A DNA stretch of 64,000 nt from Kamptonema sp. UHCC 0994. Its GTDB lineage: Bacteria > Cyanobacteriota > Cyanobacteriia > Cyanobacteriales > Microcoleaceae. Both the position numbers and the translations under genes were made by a program. The DNA lies in the NCBI RefSeq assembly GCF_029167235.1, contig NZ_JARFTR010000194.1, positions 62,001-126,000 of the forward strand, given 5' to 3'. Shown piece by piece: positions 1 through 8,601 of the stretch. The notes below the pieces were generated by a model that was given only the letters and a program-made list of their open reading frames with translations, had not been told where the DNA came from and did not search any database. The stretch's first letter is position 1; every line of letters starts with the position of its first letter.

Positions 1-223
1 TTGCCTCACCAGTTTCAAATTTTACCCGCGTAATTTTGTCCATATTCAGGTGAAATTCAAAGCCTTCTGTGTGCATATTTGCATATTTACCTTTCGGTAA
101 CTCTGCGTAGAAAAGCTTTTGAATTTTACCCCGCGCTTCTAGTACAGCCGCACTACTTGTAACAATTAAACGCAGTGTGCCGAGTTTTTCGCATTCTTCC
201 AGAAATTCTTTAAGATTAGACAT
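1..223 (-). CDS. Conserved hypothetical protein, 3' part missing (possibly ChuX/HutX-like)
   Basis: An open frame begins at the ATG complementary to 221-223 and runs off the left edge, giving at least 74 residues that start MSNLKEFLEECEKLGTLRL and include the segment LPKGKYANMHTEGFEFHLN. The wording resembles small cyanobacterial proteins that I associate with the ChuX/HutX haem-utilisation fold, but this is from memory of family style and no haem ligand can be assigned from the fragment. It is the last minus-strand gene seen, 43 bp downstream of the next gene's stop, and could be the tail of the same transcript. Confidence 0.5.
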   Translation of the reverse strand, partial: MSNLKEFLEECEKLGTLRLIVTSSAAVLEARGKIQKLFYAELPKGKYANMHTEGFEFHLNMDKITRVKFETGEA

Positions 224-265
224 GATTTTGTGAGTTGTTAAGTAACTAGACAAAAAAAACAAAAA

Positions 266-679
266 TTAAAGGTGTTGATTTCTTACAGGAAATACAACAT
301 ACCAATTTTTGTCAAATACAGGCTCAGGTTCTGGGCAATTTAGATTTATAGCTCGCCATGTAGCAATAGAGGCTGCCGTTCTTACAGCATCTTCTGTAGT
401 ATCAGCTTCAAGTCCAATAACTTTAATAAGTTTAACATCGTATTTGTTGATTTCATCTAATTGCTTGATGTGTTTTAAAGTGTAGTTTGCACCTTCAATT
501 GCTGCATTAATCCAGTCTTTATGTGTTTCTGCATTAACCTCACATTCATTCCTATTGATCTGATGACCTATGGCATTTATTACCAATTCTTTTTCAGAAA
601 AAAGCATAGCTTCTACTACAACACGAGCGAAATAACCAATCCCATTTTTTACGCTTGACAATTTGTAGTCACTAATCAT
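266..679 (-). CDS. Hypothetical protein, possibly a lone EF-G domain IV-like fold
   Basis: The protein has 137 residues from the ATG at 679. This start is chosen because AGAGAGG lies 7 nt upstream; an in-frame GTG at 697 overlapping the previous stop is the alternative. I do not recognise a named family. By eye, the order of FARVVVEAMLF, WINAAIEGANYTLKHIK and AVRTAASIATWRAIN resembles translation elongation factor G domain IV (VVI-strand, AAI-helix, LAASIAFKEA-helix), but without any GTPase domain. That is a weak remote-homology guess. It is the third gene of the kinase operon and is probably translationally coupled to the 109-residue gene upstream. Confidence 0.6.
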   Translation of the reverse strand: MISDYKLSSVKNGIGYFARVVVEAMLFSEKELVINAIGHQINRNECEVNAETHKDWINAAIEGANYTLKHIKQLDEINKYDVKLIKVIGLEADTTEDAVRTAASIATWRAINLNCPEPEPVFDKNWYVVFPVRNQHL

Positions 680-696
680 TTTTTTACCTCTCTGCA

Positions 697-1026
697 CTAA
701 AAATTATTGTAAAACAACGGAAATACATCTTTCTCAAAATAATGCTCTGCACCTGAGTTTGTCATTCTTATAACATACTGATAGTTGTGCGGGCGGCCTT
801 GTCCGTAAAGAGAAGATTGTAGTTCTAGCCATTCATTCACTATTTCATCAGATATTGGAGGCCTTAAGTCTAATCTTCTTAATTTCTTAAGGTTGCCATT
901 GGAAATTCGGTTGGCATTGGTCAAGATGGAGAACAGTGGGTAAATTATCTCGAACGCCATAGTAGACTCTGACAAAGGAGTGCTACCAGAATGCGTTAGT
1001 AGCGAGTGTAAATGCTCAGATTTCAT
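697..1026 (-). CDS. Hypothetical protein in the kinase/phosphatase operon
   Basis: This is a 109-residue protein with no signal peptide, membrane span or motif I recognise; it contains RLDLRPPISDEIVNEWLEL and GQGRPHNYQYVIRM. Its ATG follows the TAA of the giant kinase gene with no spacer (TAAATG), so translation is almost certainly coupled to the kinase. Its stop sits just before the ribosome-binding site of the next small gene. The tight packing implies that the two small proteins act with the kinase/phosphatase, as substrates or output partners. The sequence is not STAS-like, so it does not look like a classical SpoIIE anti-anti-sigma target. Confidence 0.65.
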   Translation of the reverse strand: MKSEHLHSLLTHSGSTPLSESTMAFEIIYPLFSILTNANRISNGNLKKLRRLDLRPPISDEIVNEWLELQSSLYGQGRPHNYQYVIRMTNSGAEHYFEKDVFPLFYNNF

Positions 1027-4000
1027 TTATTGTTTTTTCAAAACAACTAAAGTTATATCATCAAATACCTTTTGTTCTTGAATAAAATCGCGGACATTGG
1101 CAATCACTACATCTTTAATTTCTGATACAGATTTGGCTCTATTGTCTGTGACTATTTCAACTAATCGTTCTAAGCCATATAGCTGTTTTGCCATGTTTTC
1201 CGCTTCCGTAATCCCATCAGTATATAACACCACAACATCCCCAGAATTTAACGATACTTTTTCCGTCGCCACAAAATCAGTAATATCTTCTTCTAAACCA
1301 ATGGGAAAACCTAAAGTTTCTGTATCAATTTGTTCCACTTCACCATTAGTACGCACAACAATTACATTCTCATGTTGACCAGTTATTTGCAAAATTCCAT
1401 CTTCATAATTCAGAAAAGAGAGACTTAAATTTTTGTCAGAATTAATCCGTTCTATATTACGATAAAGAGTGCGGTTGAGCACATTCAGAAATGTGATGGG
1501 ATTGCTTTCCTGACTTTCTTGTAAAGTTCTAGCGGCGGTTTGAGTCATTAACATTAATAACCCACTTTCTAAACCGTGACCCGTCACATCTCCGATCCCG
1601 ATCGTTACCTTACCATCAGCGGACAACACATCATAATAATCACCACCAACTTCATCCGCTGGTTCCATAAAGCCGACAATATCTAAACCCTCTATTGATT
1701 GTAACTCTGACTCTTTAGGTAATACCATTTGTTGCAATTTTCTCGTAATATCTAACTCTGCGCTCATCCGCATATTTTCAGCTTTCAGGCGTTTATTTAA
1801 ACCAATAATTTCTTGATTAGCTTCGGCTAATTCTGCCGTTCTTTCTTGGACTTTATCTTCTAAATTTTGATAAAGTCTGGCATTTTCAATAGAAATCGCA
1901 GCTTGTCCTGATAACACTTTTAATAGTTCGACTCTTTCTGGAGTAAAAGCTCCCGCTGTCAGATTATTTTCCAGGTAAACAATACTAACGAGTTGAGATT
2001 GGTTAATCAGCGGCACGCATAAAATTGATTTAGGCTGATGATTTTGGATATATAAGTCATTGGTAAATTGTCCCTCTTGAACAGCATCATCCAGTACCAC
2101 GCTTAGTTGAGTACGGGCTACATAATTAACAATTGCGGAGGAAAGTTCTTGACAATCTTCAACTAGAATTGACTGCAACACGGTGACTTGTTCTGAATTT
2201 ATTGTACCTTCAGCTTCAATAAATAGTTTGCCCTGGCTTGATAAAATCAGATAGCCTCTTTGCGCCCCCGCATTTTCAATCAAAATTTTCATTATGCTAG
2301 ACAGTAACTTATCTAGCATAATTTCGCCGGAAATTGCCTGATAAGCTTTCAGCACTGTGGTGATATCTAAGTTATTAGTCGAACCAGTAGTCGTCACTGT
2401 TGTGGTAGTTTTAGTGTTTTTATTTCCTGGTTGAATTGCCTTCAATAACTGGGGATATCGCGTTTCTAAATCTTTTACCTTCGCAGTTGCTCCCCATTGG
2501 ACATAACAATAATAGGCATCAATCATATAGACTTGAGCAATTTTTTCTTTTCCCCAGTCTAAATAGAACTTGGCGGCTAGTTCGTTAGCTAGGGCTTCTT
2601 CATTGAGAAATTGATTTTCTTTAGCGAGGGAGATGGCGGAAGTGTACAAGTCGATGGCATCGGCTTTATTGCCTAAAATCCGCTGCCTTTCTGCCTCCAC
2701 TAAATACCATTTATGTAGATAATTCATGGGAGCATTTTGCGCCCATTTGTGCAGAGTGGTTTGATGGGTTTCCACCTGGATGAGAATTTCTGCTTGTTCA
2801 ATTTCTGGGTAGGTGAAAAGAAGTGCTAAGTGTGTCAGGGCCGCATAGAAATGGAAAATGGGGAAAAAAACTATTCCCGATACTGACATTAAATACGGCT
2901 TTATTTGGGCAATGTAGCTTAGGGCAGCCGGATAATTGCCAAAGAAGTAAGCAAGCATCAGTTTATATGTGTAGACAATAGCAATCATCGTTAAGTTATT
3001 GTCCTGATGATGTTTAGGAATCATCTCTGTTTCATTGTAAGCAGTTCCGATTAGACAATCCGGTGTACTCACAGTTTCTCTCAAGTTTTTCGTCGTCTGC
3101 CACGTTATATCCAAAATAATCTGGGCAGAATATTGCTTTATTTGAGCAAATGCAGCATTGTAAATTTCCAGTTCGGCTTCCCAAGTATCTATTTCTACTC
3201 CACCACACAAATTGCCCTCAAAGTAAACAAGTATGCTGTAGCTCGCATATAGAAAATCGCCAGTTTCCATACCAGCTATATACCCGTCTTTACTCATTGG
3301 TATCCTTGCCCTGATAGCCTCTTGGTGATGCTGAATCCAGGCAGTAAAGACAGCCAGAATTTGGGACTTAAATTCTGTTGCATTAAACAGATCGAGTAAA
3401 TTCAGTGCTAATTTACCAAAGCGATAGCCAGTTTTGACATCTCCCAAAAAGTTACACAGCACCACACTATGAATCAAATACCCTACCGTCGATACGGGTG
3501 CATTTCCAAATTGAAGCGATAAACTCACCATCGTAGAGCTCAGTAGGGGCAGTAAACTCGGGATGGTTTGATTAATGGCTGAAAATAATATTCCTAAGAG
3601 TTGCATGGCGGCTTGAGTGTCAATATCGGTCATCACAGGCAAGTTCACCAGTTCCTCAATGCTTCTGTCTTGAAGTTGTATAGCAAGGCTCTGTAGGGCT
3701 TGATCTGTCTTGACTTCATCAGCTTCGGTAGGGAGTGCAACTCCCAATTGCGCCAGTGCATCTCTGGCTATTTCGAGCGCTTTTAAGCCCTGAGTCTGGG
3801 CTACCTGGGAAATAATTAAAATTTCGTAAGTTTTAACTTTATCTAAAATTGTTCGTGCTTCTTGGAAAACTTCTGCTGCTATCTGCTCCATACCATCAAA
3901 ATCAGCATTCAAATAAGCAACTTCAGTAGCTATAACATAGAGATTAAGCGTCAATTCATATTGACTTTGCCAACGGTTATCTGTTAGTAAATCAATCCCT

Positions 4001-6372
4001 ATTTGCAAATAAACTTTTGCCGCAGCGTAGGCAGTAGAATTTCTAGCTTTCTGCCCAGCTTTTAAGTTGAGTTGTGCTAAGGCTTCCCTCTCTTTTGCTT
4101 GGGCGATCAACTCCTTGCCTAGATTCAAATGCTCGACAATATCAAACAGTTTTTCTTCTCTTTCCATCTCCGAGGCATTTTGTAAAAGTAGCTGTCCAAC
4201 TTTGAGATGAGTAGCTGGTTTCTGGTACTCAGGAATCAATGAATAAGCCGCTTGTTGGACGCGATCGTGTAGAAACCGATAAGTGGGATTAGTAATAGAC
4301 TCGATATTAAATTTAGCGTCTGTTTGAATAAAGTTTTTGTAGCCTTCTGTAATCGGTAAAATCAGTTCTTCCTGCAAAGCGTTCCACAGTGATAATGCCG
4401 TTTTTTCTGGCAATTCTTCACTAACTACTGCCAATGTATTTAAATCAAACTGCGCCCCAATACAAGCCGCCAACTTGAGGACATTCTGAGTTTCTTCGGG
4501 CAACTTCTGCAATTGTACCGCCATAAACTCCACCACATCATCAGCGTGAGTCAATCTAGCTTGAGCAATATCGCACTGCCACCCCCCTTTTACCCCCCTC
4601 TGTCCCCCCTTGGTAAGGGGGGATGAAAGGGGGGTGGGTGACTGAGGGGGATCAAAAGTAATCAGCCCATCGTCATGTAATGCCTTCAGGAATTGAGTGG
4701 AGAAAAAGGGATTACCCTGAGTTTTTTGATAAACTAATTCTGTCAAAGGTTGAGCCAAGGATAAATTGCAAATCAGCGTATCTGCCACCAATTGATTCAT
4801 ATCTGCTAAACTTAATGGTTGCAGCGTAATACTATTAACCACTGCCCCAGACTTAATAATTTCATCTACCGTCAACATAAACGGATGAGTAGGTGATACT
4901 TCATTATCTCGATAAGCACCTAACACCAATAGATTCCCCTTATCCTCCATCAATAGTTGTAGCAACTTCAAAGATGCCGAATCTGCCCACTGCAAATCAT
5001 CTAAAAACATTACTAAAGGATGTTCGGCAGTGGTAAATACTTGCACAAACTTTTGCATCAGCAAATTAAAGCGATTTTGGGCAGCAGTACCCGATAATTC
5101 TAGTGCGGCTGGTTGAGCGCCAATAATACGTTCTAAATCAGGAATCACATCAATTAAGACTTGCCCACTTTCGCCTACTGTGCTGATAATTTTAGTTTTC
5201 CATATTTGTAATTGGGCATCGGATTCTGATAATAATTGCCCCATTAAATCTCGAAAAGCTTGAACAAATGCCGAGAAAGGAATATTTCGCTGAAATTGGT
5301 CATATTTGCCTTTAATAAAATAGCCCCGTTGTTTGGCAATTGGCTTATGAACTTCGTTGACGATAGCAGTTTTACCAATACCAGAAAAGCCGGCAACTAG
5401 CATCATTTCAGTGTGACCTTCACTGACTCTTTTAAATGCGGCTAATAGATTAGAAACTTCATTTTCTCTACCATAAAGCTTTTCAGGAATTAAAAAACGG
5501 TTGGTAATATCCCGGGTTCCCAAGCTAAATTCCGCAATATTACCTGTAGTTTGTAATTGAACCAAACAAGTCTCTAAATCGTGCTTTAAACCTAATGATG
5601 TTTGATAGCGATTTTCGGCATTCTTCGCCATCAATTTATTGACGATTTGAGAGAGAATTAGGGGAATTTCTGCCTCAATTTCGTGGGGAGGAACTGGCTG
5701 TCTGGCAATGTGGTAGTGAACTAACTCTAAAGCGTCTTCTGTCTCAAAAGGCAATTTTTCTGTCAGCAATTCATAAAATGTGACACCAAGGGAATAAAAA
5801 TCAGCCCGATAATCAAGAGTGCGATTCATCCTACCTGTTTGTTCGGGAGAAATATAGGCTAATGTGCCTTCTAAAATATTGGGGTTTTTCAGTGTGGGTG
5901 TTTCTCGTGTTAGCTGACTAGAAATGCCAAAGTCGATGATTTTTAATTGTTCCGTTTCTGGGTTGTAAACAATATTAGATGGGTTAATATCTTTATGAAT
6001 AATATTGGCAGCGTGAATTTGCCCTAAAGTTTCAGTAGTAGCAATGGCAATTTTTAGAAATTCCTCTAGGATAAACCTATTGTTTTGCCTCCAAATCTTC
6101 AAAGATTCACCGCCAAAGTCCTCAATTGACATGATGAGAGTGTTTTGATATTTTTGCAAGTCATAAACTTTGACAACCCCTGGTAAATTCAGGGATTTAG
6201 TAATTTGATATTCAGTGCGGTAGCGCGTAAGTTCTTCCGGTGTGGGATAATCTTCTTTAAGAACTTTGAGAATTACAGCTTGATTGTCATTGTTTCGTGT
6301 AGCACGATAAACGAGGGAGTTAGCGCTTTCATAGATTTGAGTCAGAACTTGATAATTAGTAAGATCGATCAT
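1027..6372 (-). CDS. Ser/Thr kinase - AAA ATPase - GAF - SpoIIE/PP2C phosphatase fusion
   Basis: This 1781-residue cytoplasmic signalling protein carries an N-terminal Hanks-type kinase (residues 10-270) with catalytic loop HKDINPSNIVYN, DFGIS, and an activation segment ending GTLAYISPEQTGRMN. An AAA/STAND-type ATPase follows at about 300-560, with Walker A GFSGIGKTAIV and Walker B MFLDDLQWADS. A long helical TPR-like middle, a GAF domain (about 1370-1510), a coiled coil (1515-1560) and a C-terminal SpoIIE/PP2C phosphatase (1570-1781; GGDYYDV, GIGDVTGHGLESGLL, VVLYTDGITEAEN) complete it. It is the HstK-type layout with a phosphatase in place of a histidine kinase, so it can both add and remove Ser/Thr phosphates. 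Residues near 575-600 are encoded by a G/C-run palindromic repeat. The ATG overlaps the TGA of a transposase remnant. Confidence 0.93.
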   Translation of the reverse strand: MIDLTNYQVLTQIYESANSLVYRATRNNDNQAVILKVLKEDYPTPEELTRYRTEYQITKSLNLPGVVKVYDLQKYQNTLIMSIEDFGGESLKIWRQNNRFILEEFLKIAIATTETLGQIHAANIIHKDINPSNIVYNPETEQLKIIDFGISSQLTRETPTLKNPNILEGTLAYISPEQTGRMNRTLDYRADFYSLGVTFYELLTEKLPFETEDALELVHYHIARQPVPPHEIEAEIPLILSQIVNKLMAKNAENRYQTSLGLKHDLETCLVQLQTTGNIAEFSLGTRDITNRFLIPEKLYGRENEVSNLLAAFKRVSEGHTEMMLVAGFSGIGKTAIVNEVHKPIAKQRGYFIKGKYDQFQRNIPFSAFVQAFRDLMGQLLSESDAQLQIWKTKIISTVGESGQVLIDVIPDLERIIGAQPAALELSGTAAQNRFNLLMQKFVQVFTTAEHPLVMFLDDLQWADSASLKLLQLLMEDKGNLLVLGAYRDNEVSPTHPFMLTVDEIIKSGAVVNSITLQPLSLADMNQLVADTLICNLSLAQPLTELVYQKTQGNPFFSTQFLKALHDDGLITFDPPQSPTPLSSPLTKGGQRGVKGGWQCDIAQARLTHADDVVEFMAVQLQKLPEETQNVLKLAACIGAQFDLNTLAVVSEELPEKTALSLWNALQEELILPITEGYKNFIQTDAKFNIESITNPTYRFLHDRVQQAAYSLIPEYQKPATHLKVGQLLLQNASEMEREEKLFDIVEHLNLGKELIAQAKEREALAQLNLKAGQKARNSTAYAAAKVYLQIGIDLLTDNRWQSQYELTLNLYVIATEVAYLNADFDGMEQIAAEVFQEARTILDKVKTYEILIISQVAQTQGLKALEIARDALAQLGVALPTEADEVKTDQALQSLAIQLQDRSIEELVNLPVMTDIDTQAAMQLLGILFSAINQTIPSLLPLLSSTMVSLSLQFGNAPVSTVGYLIHSVVLCNFLGDVKTGYRFGKLALNLLDLFNATEFKSQILAVFTAWIQHHQEAIRARIPMSKDGYIAGMETGDFLYASYSILVYFEGNLCGGVEIDTWEAELEIYNAAFAQIKQYSAQIILDITWQTTKNLRETVSTPDCLIGTAYNETEMIPKHHQDNNLTMIAIVYTYKLMLAYFFGNYPAALSYIAQIKPYLMSVSGIVFFPIFHFYAALTHLALLFTYPEIEQAEILIQVETHQTTLHKWAQNAPMNYLHKWYLVEAERQRILGNKADAIDLYTSAISLAKENQFLNEEALANELAAKFYLDWGKEKIAQVYMIDAYYCYVQWGATAKVKDLETRYPQLLKAIQPGNKNTKTTTTVTTTGSTNNLDITTVLKAYQAISGEIMLDKLLSSIMKILIENAGAQRGYLILSSQGKLFIEAEGTINSEQVTVLQSILVEDCQELSSAIVNYVARTQLSVVLDDAVQEGQFTNDLYIQNHQPKSILCVPLINQSQLVSIVYLENNLTAGAFTPERVELLKVLSGQAAISIENARLYQNLEDKVQERTAELAEANQEIIGLNKRLKAENMRMSAELDITRKLQQMVLPKESELQSIEGLDIVGFMEPADEVGGDYYDVLSADGKVTIGIGDVTGHGLESGLLMLMTQTAARTLQESQESNPITFLNVLNRTLYRNIERINSDKNLSLSFLNYEDGILQITGQHENVIVVRTNGEVEQIDTETLGFPIGLEEDITDFVATEKVSLNSGDVVVLYTDGITEAENMAKQLYGLERLVEIVTDNRAKSVSEIKDVVIANVRDFIQEQKVFDDITLVVLKKQ
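4578..4652. repeat. G/C-run palindromic repeat inserted in-frame in the kinase gene
   Basis: Runs of C (CCCCCC, ACCCCCC, GTCCCCCC) are followed by their complements (AAGGGGGG, AAAGGGGGG), forming a long imperfect palindrome. Read in the kinase frame it encodes a proline/serine stretch followed by PLTKGGQRGVKGG, the recurring translation of a dispersed cyanobacterial repeat. A related copy (PPLAKGG) lies in smc at about 31043-31077. It inserts a disordered loop after the Walker B region of the ATPase without breaking the frame. Confidence 0.75.
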
Positions 6373-6482
6373 GATTTTCTTAAATGTTGACGATTTATTA
6401 AGTTGAGAGAAACTGCAATTATTGTATCAATCATAGACGTGGTAGCTGGACTAAACCTCCGCAAAAAAGATTTGAGTTGTGA
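6369..6482 (-). pseudogene. IS630-type transposase remnant, C-terminal part
   Basis: Minus-strand translation in one open frame gives QLKSFLRRFSPATTSMID followed by TIIAVSLNLINRQHLRKS and a TGA. This matches the C-terminal tail style of IS630/Tc1-like transposases (WSKLKNFLRR..P.T...L). The frame is the continuation of the fragment at 6776-6871 once the MITE between them is removed. The TGA overlaps the ATG of the giant kinase gene (ATGA), so the remnant forms the whole immediate upstream region of that gene. Confidence 0.75.
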
Positions 6483-6775
6483 TACCAAATCCGGGTTAGT
6501 CATCCCCTTTATTAGTAATTATCCGTCGTCATTGCGAGCCAAGCGCAGCGCGTCAAGCGAAGCGCAGTTGCGAGCCAAGCGAAGCGCAGTTGCGAGGGTA
6601 CGAAGCAAGCCCGAAGCAATCTGAGGTACGAAGCAAGCCCGAAGCAATCTGAGGTACGAAGCAATCCCGAAGCAATCGCAGAGACTAGGCGATTGCTTCA
6701 CTTCCCGCCACGCTTCGCTCGCGGCTTCGGCTTTTCGCAATGACAATAAAGGGGGTAGTAAACCCGGATTTGGTA
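6483..6775. mobile_element. 293-bp MITE with terminal inverted repeats and TGA target duplication
   Basis: The termini are inverted repeats of about 29 bp: TACCAAATCCGGGTTAGTCA on the left against TACCAAATCCGGGTTTACTA read inward from the right, both followed by CCCCTTTA. The flanking trinucleotide TGA (6480-6482 and 6776-6778) is duplicated. The interior (about 6523-6745) is a second palindromic repeat, CATTGCGAGC...GCGAAGCGCAG...GAAGCAATC, also found at 8944-9043. It encodes nothing credible. Excising it with one TGA restores a continuous IS630-type transposase frame, so this is a genuine transposition event. Confidence 0.85.
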
Positions 6776-6871
6776 TGACCACCATAGTTCAATATGATTA
6801 AAATCTGGAGAGTAGGGGGATAAACAAATAACACTCGCACCTACAGCTTCAATCATTCGTAGTAGTGGCTT
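6776..6871 (-). pseudogene. IS630-type transposase remnant, DDE-proximal part
   Basis: Minus-strand translation gives PLLRMIEAVGASVICLSP then YSPDFNHIELWWS. The phrase PPYSPD.NPIE..W is the hallmark around the last catalytic acidic residue of IS630/Tc1-mariner transposases. The frame stops being transposase-like upstream of 6871, and the MITE interrupts it downstream, directly after the WWS codons. The N-terminal two thirds of the gene are absent. It is the other half of the remnant at 6369-6482. Confidence 0.8.
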
Positions 6872-6872
6872 G

Positions 6873-6903
6873 ACGCGCTTTCTTTGTAGAAGAAAGCGCT
6901 ACT
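6873..6903. repeat. Hairpin after phoH
   Basis: GCGCTTTCTT and AAGAAAGCGC form a perfect 10-bp stem with a five-base loop just beyond the phoH stop codon. There is no U-run on the minus strand, so it is a possible mRNA-stabilising or processing hairpin rather than a clear intrinsic terminator. It also resembles repeat ends (GTAGTAG...CTACTAC) seen near 18876-18925. Confidence 0.5.
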
Positions 6904-6910
6904 ACAATGA

Positions 6911-7864
6911 TTATTTTTCGTGCTGTTCATAAGCAGCGACAATTCGCTGTACTAAAGGATGTCGCACAACATCCGCCTGAGAAAATTCGCAGAAAGCAAT
7001 ACCTTCAACGTGACGCAGAATATGATGTGCCACTGATAATCCAGACTGTTGATTATAGGGCAAATCGGTCTGAGTTAGATCGCCAGTAACTACCATTCGG
7101 GAACGAAAACCCAAACGAGTTAATACCATTTTCATCTGGGCTGGTGTAGTATTTTGGGCTTCATCTAAAATCACAAACGCATTGCTAAGAGTGCGACCGC
7201 GCATATACGCTAAAGGAGCTACTTCTATAGTACCTTTTTCCATTAAATCAGACATTTTTTCTGGTTCAATCATTTCGTATAAAGCGTCATACAGAGGCCG
7301 CAAATAAGGATTGACTTTCTGCTGCAAATCACCAGGTAGAAATCCTAATTTTTCGCCTGCTTCCACTGCTGGTCGTGTTAAAATCAGCCGTTCGTACTGC
7401 TTAGAAAGAAGCGCTTGCACTGCCAGAATTGCTGCTAAATAGGTCTTGCCAGTACCCGCAGGGCCGATGCAAAATGTGAGGTCGTGGGTGCGTAGAGCTT
7501 GGACGTATTGCCGCTGTCGAAAGGTTTTGGCTCTAATTTCTTCGCCTCGTCGGGTTTTGGCGAATACGTCGCGCTGCAAGTCTTGTAAATCCTCTTGGCG
7601 GTTGGTGTCTAAGGCGTGGCGTGCGGTGAGGATATCTACTCCAGAAATGCTTTTACCAGTTTTCCAATATTGGGTAAGCGATCGCACTAATTTCTCGCAC
7701 AATTTTACTTGATTTTCTGTCCCAGAAATCAATAGTTCTTGCCCTCGCAAGACTACATTAGCCCCAGTTTGTTTGGTCAAGACTTTGAGATTTTCTTCTT
7801 GATAACCCGCGATCGCGATCGCGCTGTCAATACTCGGTAATTCAATGGTTAATATTTCTGTCAT
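6911..7864 (-). CDS. phoH: PhoH-like ATPase
   Basis: The protein has 317 residues from the ATG at 7864 (MTEILTIELPSIDS), with GGAGGG 11-13 nt upstream; a TTG at 7885 would add seven residues. An N-terminal KH-like/RNA-binding segment (to about residue 115) precedes the P-loop ATPase domain, with Walker A GPAGTGKTYLAA, Walker B FVILDEAQN and sensor MVVTGDLTQTDLP. PhoH proteins are cytoplasmic ATPases linked to RNA metabolism. It is the last gene of the conserved cyanobacterial ffh-rpsP-KH-phoH series, but an intrinsic terminator separates it from the KH gene, so it probably has its own promoter. Confidence 0.93.
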   Translation of the reverse strand: MTEILTIELPSIDSAIAIAGYQEENLKVLTKQTGANVVLRGQELLISGTENQVKLCEKLVRSLTQYWKTGKSISGVDILTARHALDTNRQEDLQDLQRDVFAKTRRGEEIRAKTFRQRQYVQALRTHDLTFCIGPAGTGKTYLAAILAVQALLSKQYERLILTRPAVEAGEKLGFLPGDLQQKVNPYLRPLYDALYEMIEPEKMSDLMEKGTIEVAPLAYMRGRTLSNAFVILDEAQNTTPAQMKMVLTRLGFRSRMVVTGDLTQTDLPYNQQSGLSVAHHILRHVEGIAFCEFSQADVVRHPLVQRIVAAYEQHEK

Positions 7865-7908
7865 GCTAACATAAGCTCCCTCCAATTAAAACTCTCAATT
7901 GCCAAGGC

Positions 7909-8000
7909 AGTTAGGACATTCTGAATTCCTAAAACCTGATTCTCAACCCTTCTTCCCTCTTCTCTCTTCCCTAGCCCCTAGCCCCTAGCCCCTCTTAAAT
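7909..8000. repeat. Partial copy of the TATAGCAACC element with TAGCCCC repeats
   Basis: GCCAAGGCAGTTAGGACATT, then CTGAATTCC, a CTTC-rich tract and three CCTAGCCC units repeat the body of the elements at 18926, 22259 and 32106. Both terminal inverted repeats are missing or degraded here, so this is an old fragment. Confidence 0.6.
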
Positions 8001-8032
8001 AAAAAAGCTAGGGGCTTAGCGTAAGCCCTAGC
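8001..8032 (-). terminator. Intrinsic terminator downstream of the KH-protein gene
   Basis: On the minus strand GCTAGGGCTTA-CGC-TAAGCCCCTAGC forms a stem of about 11-12 bp with one bulge, followed at once by TTTTTTATTT. It lies 70 bp after the stop of the KH gene and 137 bp before the phoH start, in the right orientation to end the ffh-rpsP-KH transcript. Confidence 0.8.
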
Positions 8033-8103
8033 ATTCAAGGGGGCAACGCGGCCTTCCTCAACAGATATATATGATGGAGAGACTGCCGACCACCCTAAAA
8101 TTG

Positions 8104-8601
8104 CTAACCGAAGTCTGGATTGCTTCTGTTAGGTTTAATTGGGGGCAGACTTGAACGGCGGGACGGTTCTCTCGGCGGTCTGCCGCCGATATCTCTACTC
8201 CGGGGTCTGCTGTCGCGGCTGTCGCGATCGCCCCTAGCACTTCCATAGCGCGAATCGCTCTTAGGATTGGAATAGCGAGGATCGCCATCTTGAGCGTCGT
8301 ATATATCTAAATACACGAATTCGCTTGCTGTTTTTGCCACCGTTTCCAGTACAGTCCGAATTGCCTGAATATTGCGTCCACCTCTGCCATACACGCGCCC
8401 CTTATCTGGCTCGTCAAAGGCCAGCCGAATCCACGTCCGGGATTGGCGCGGGTGTAGTTCGCAATCAACTCGCAAAGACCCAGGTGACTCTAAAAAAGGC
8501 TCGATTAAAAAGCGCACCAGCCCCACATAATCAGGACTAGCTGGCGATCGCTGGATTACTGGACTCAAGGTTAGCTCCTGCTCCGACTTGTTCAAAAACA
8601 T
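8104..8601 (-). CDS. KH-domain RNA-binding protein
   Basis: The protein has 165 residues. Residues 20-100 form the short KH domain of the KhpA/YlqC type, with the loop [19 protein letters not shown] (GxxG). The C-terminal 60 residues are an Arg/Asp/Ser/Pro-rich disordered tail, an added RNA-binding-like extension. The predicted ATG at 8601 overlaps the rpsP coding end by 65 nt; an in-frame TTG (ACC TTG AGT) about 33 nt further in would shorten the overlap. It lies directly after rpsP and is presumably co-translated with it. The role is probably as an RNA chaperone or in ribosome-linked RNA binding, by family. Confidence 0.88.
   Translation of the reverse strand: MFLNKSEQELTLSPVIQRSPASPDYVGLVRFLIEPFLESPGSLRVDCELHPRQSRTWIRLAFDEPDKGRVYGRGGRNIQAIRTVLETVAKTASEFVYLDIYDAQDGDPRYSNPKSDSRYGSARGDRDSRDSRPRSRDIGGRPPREPSRRSSLPPIKPNRSNPDFG

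Noticed and set aside
6403-6785. Open frames on both strands between kinase and phoH
   Set aside because: They are read-through of the MITE and its inner palindrome; the transposase frame explains the flanks.
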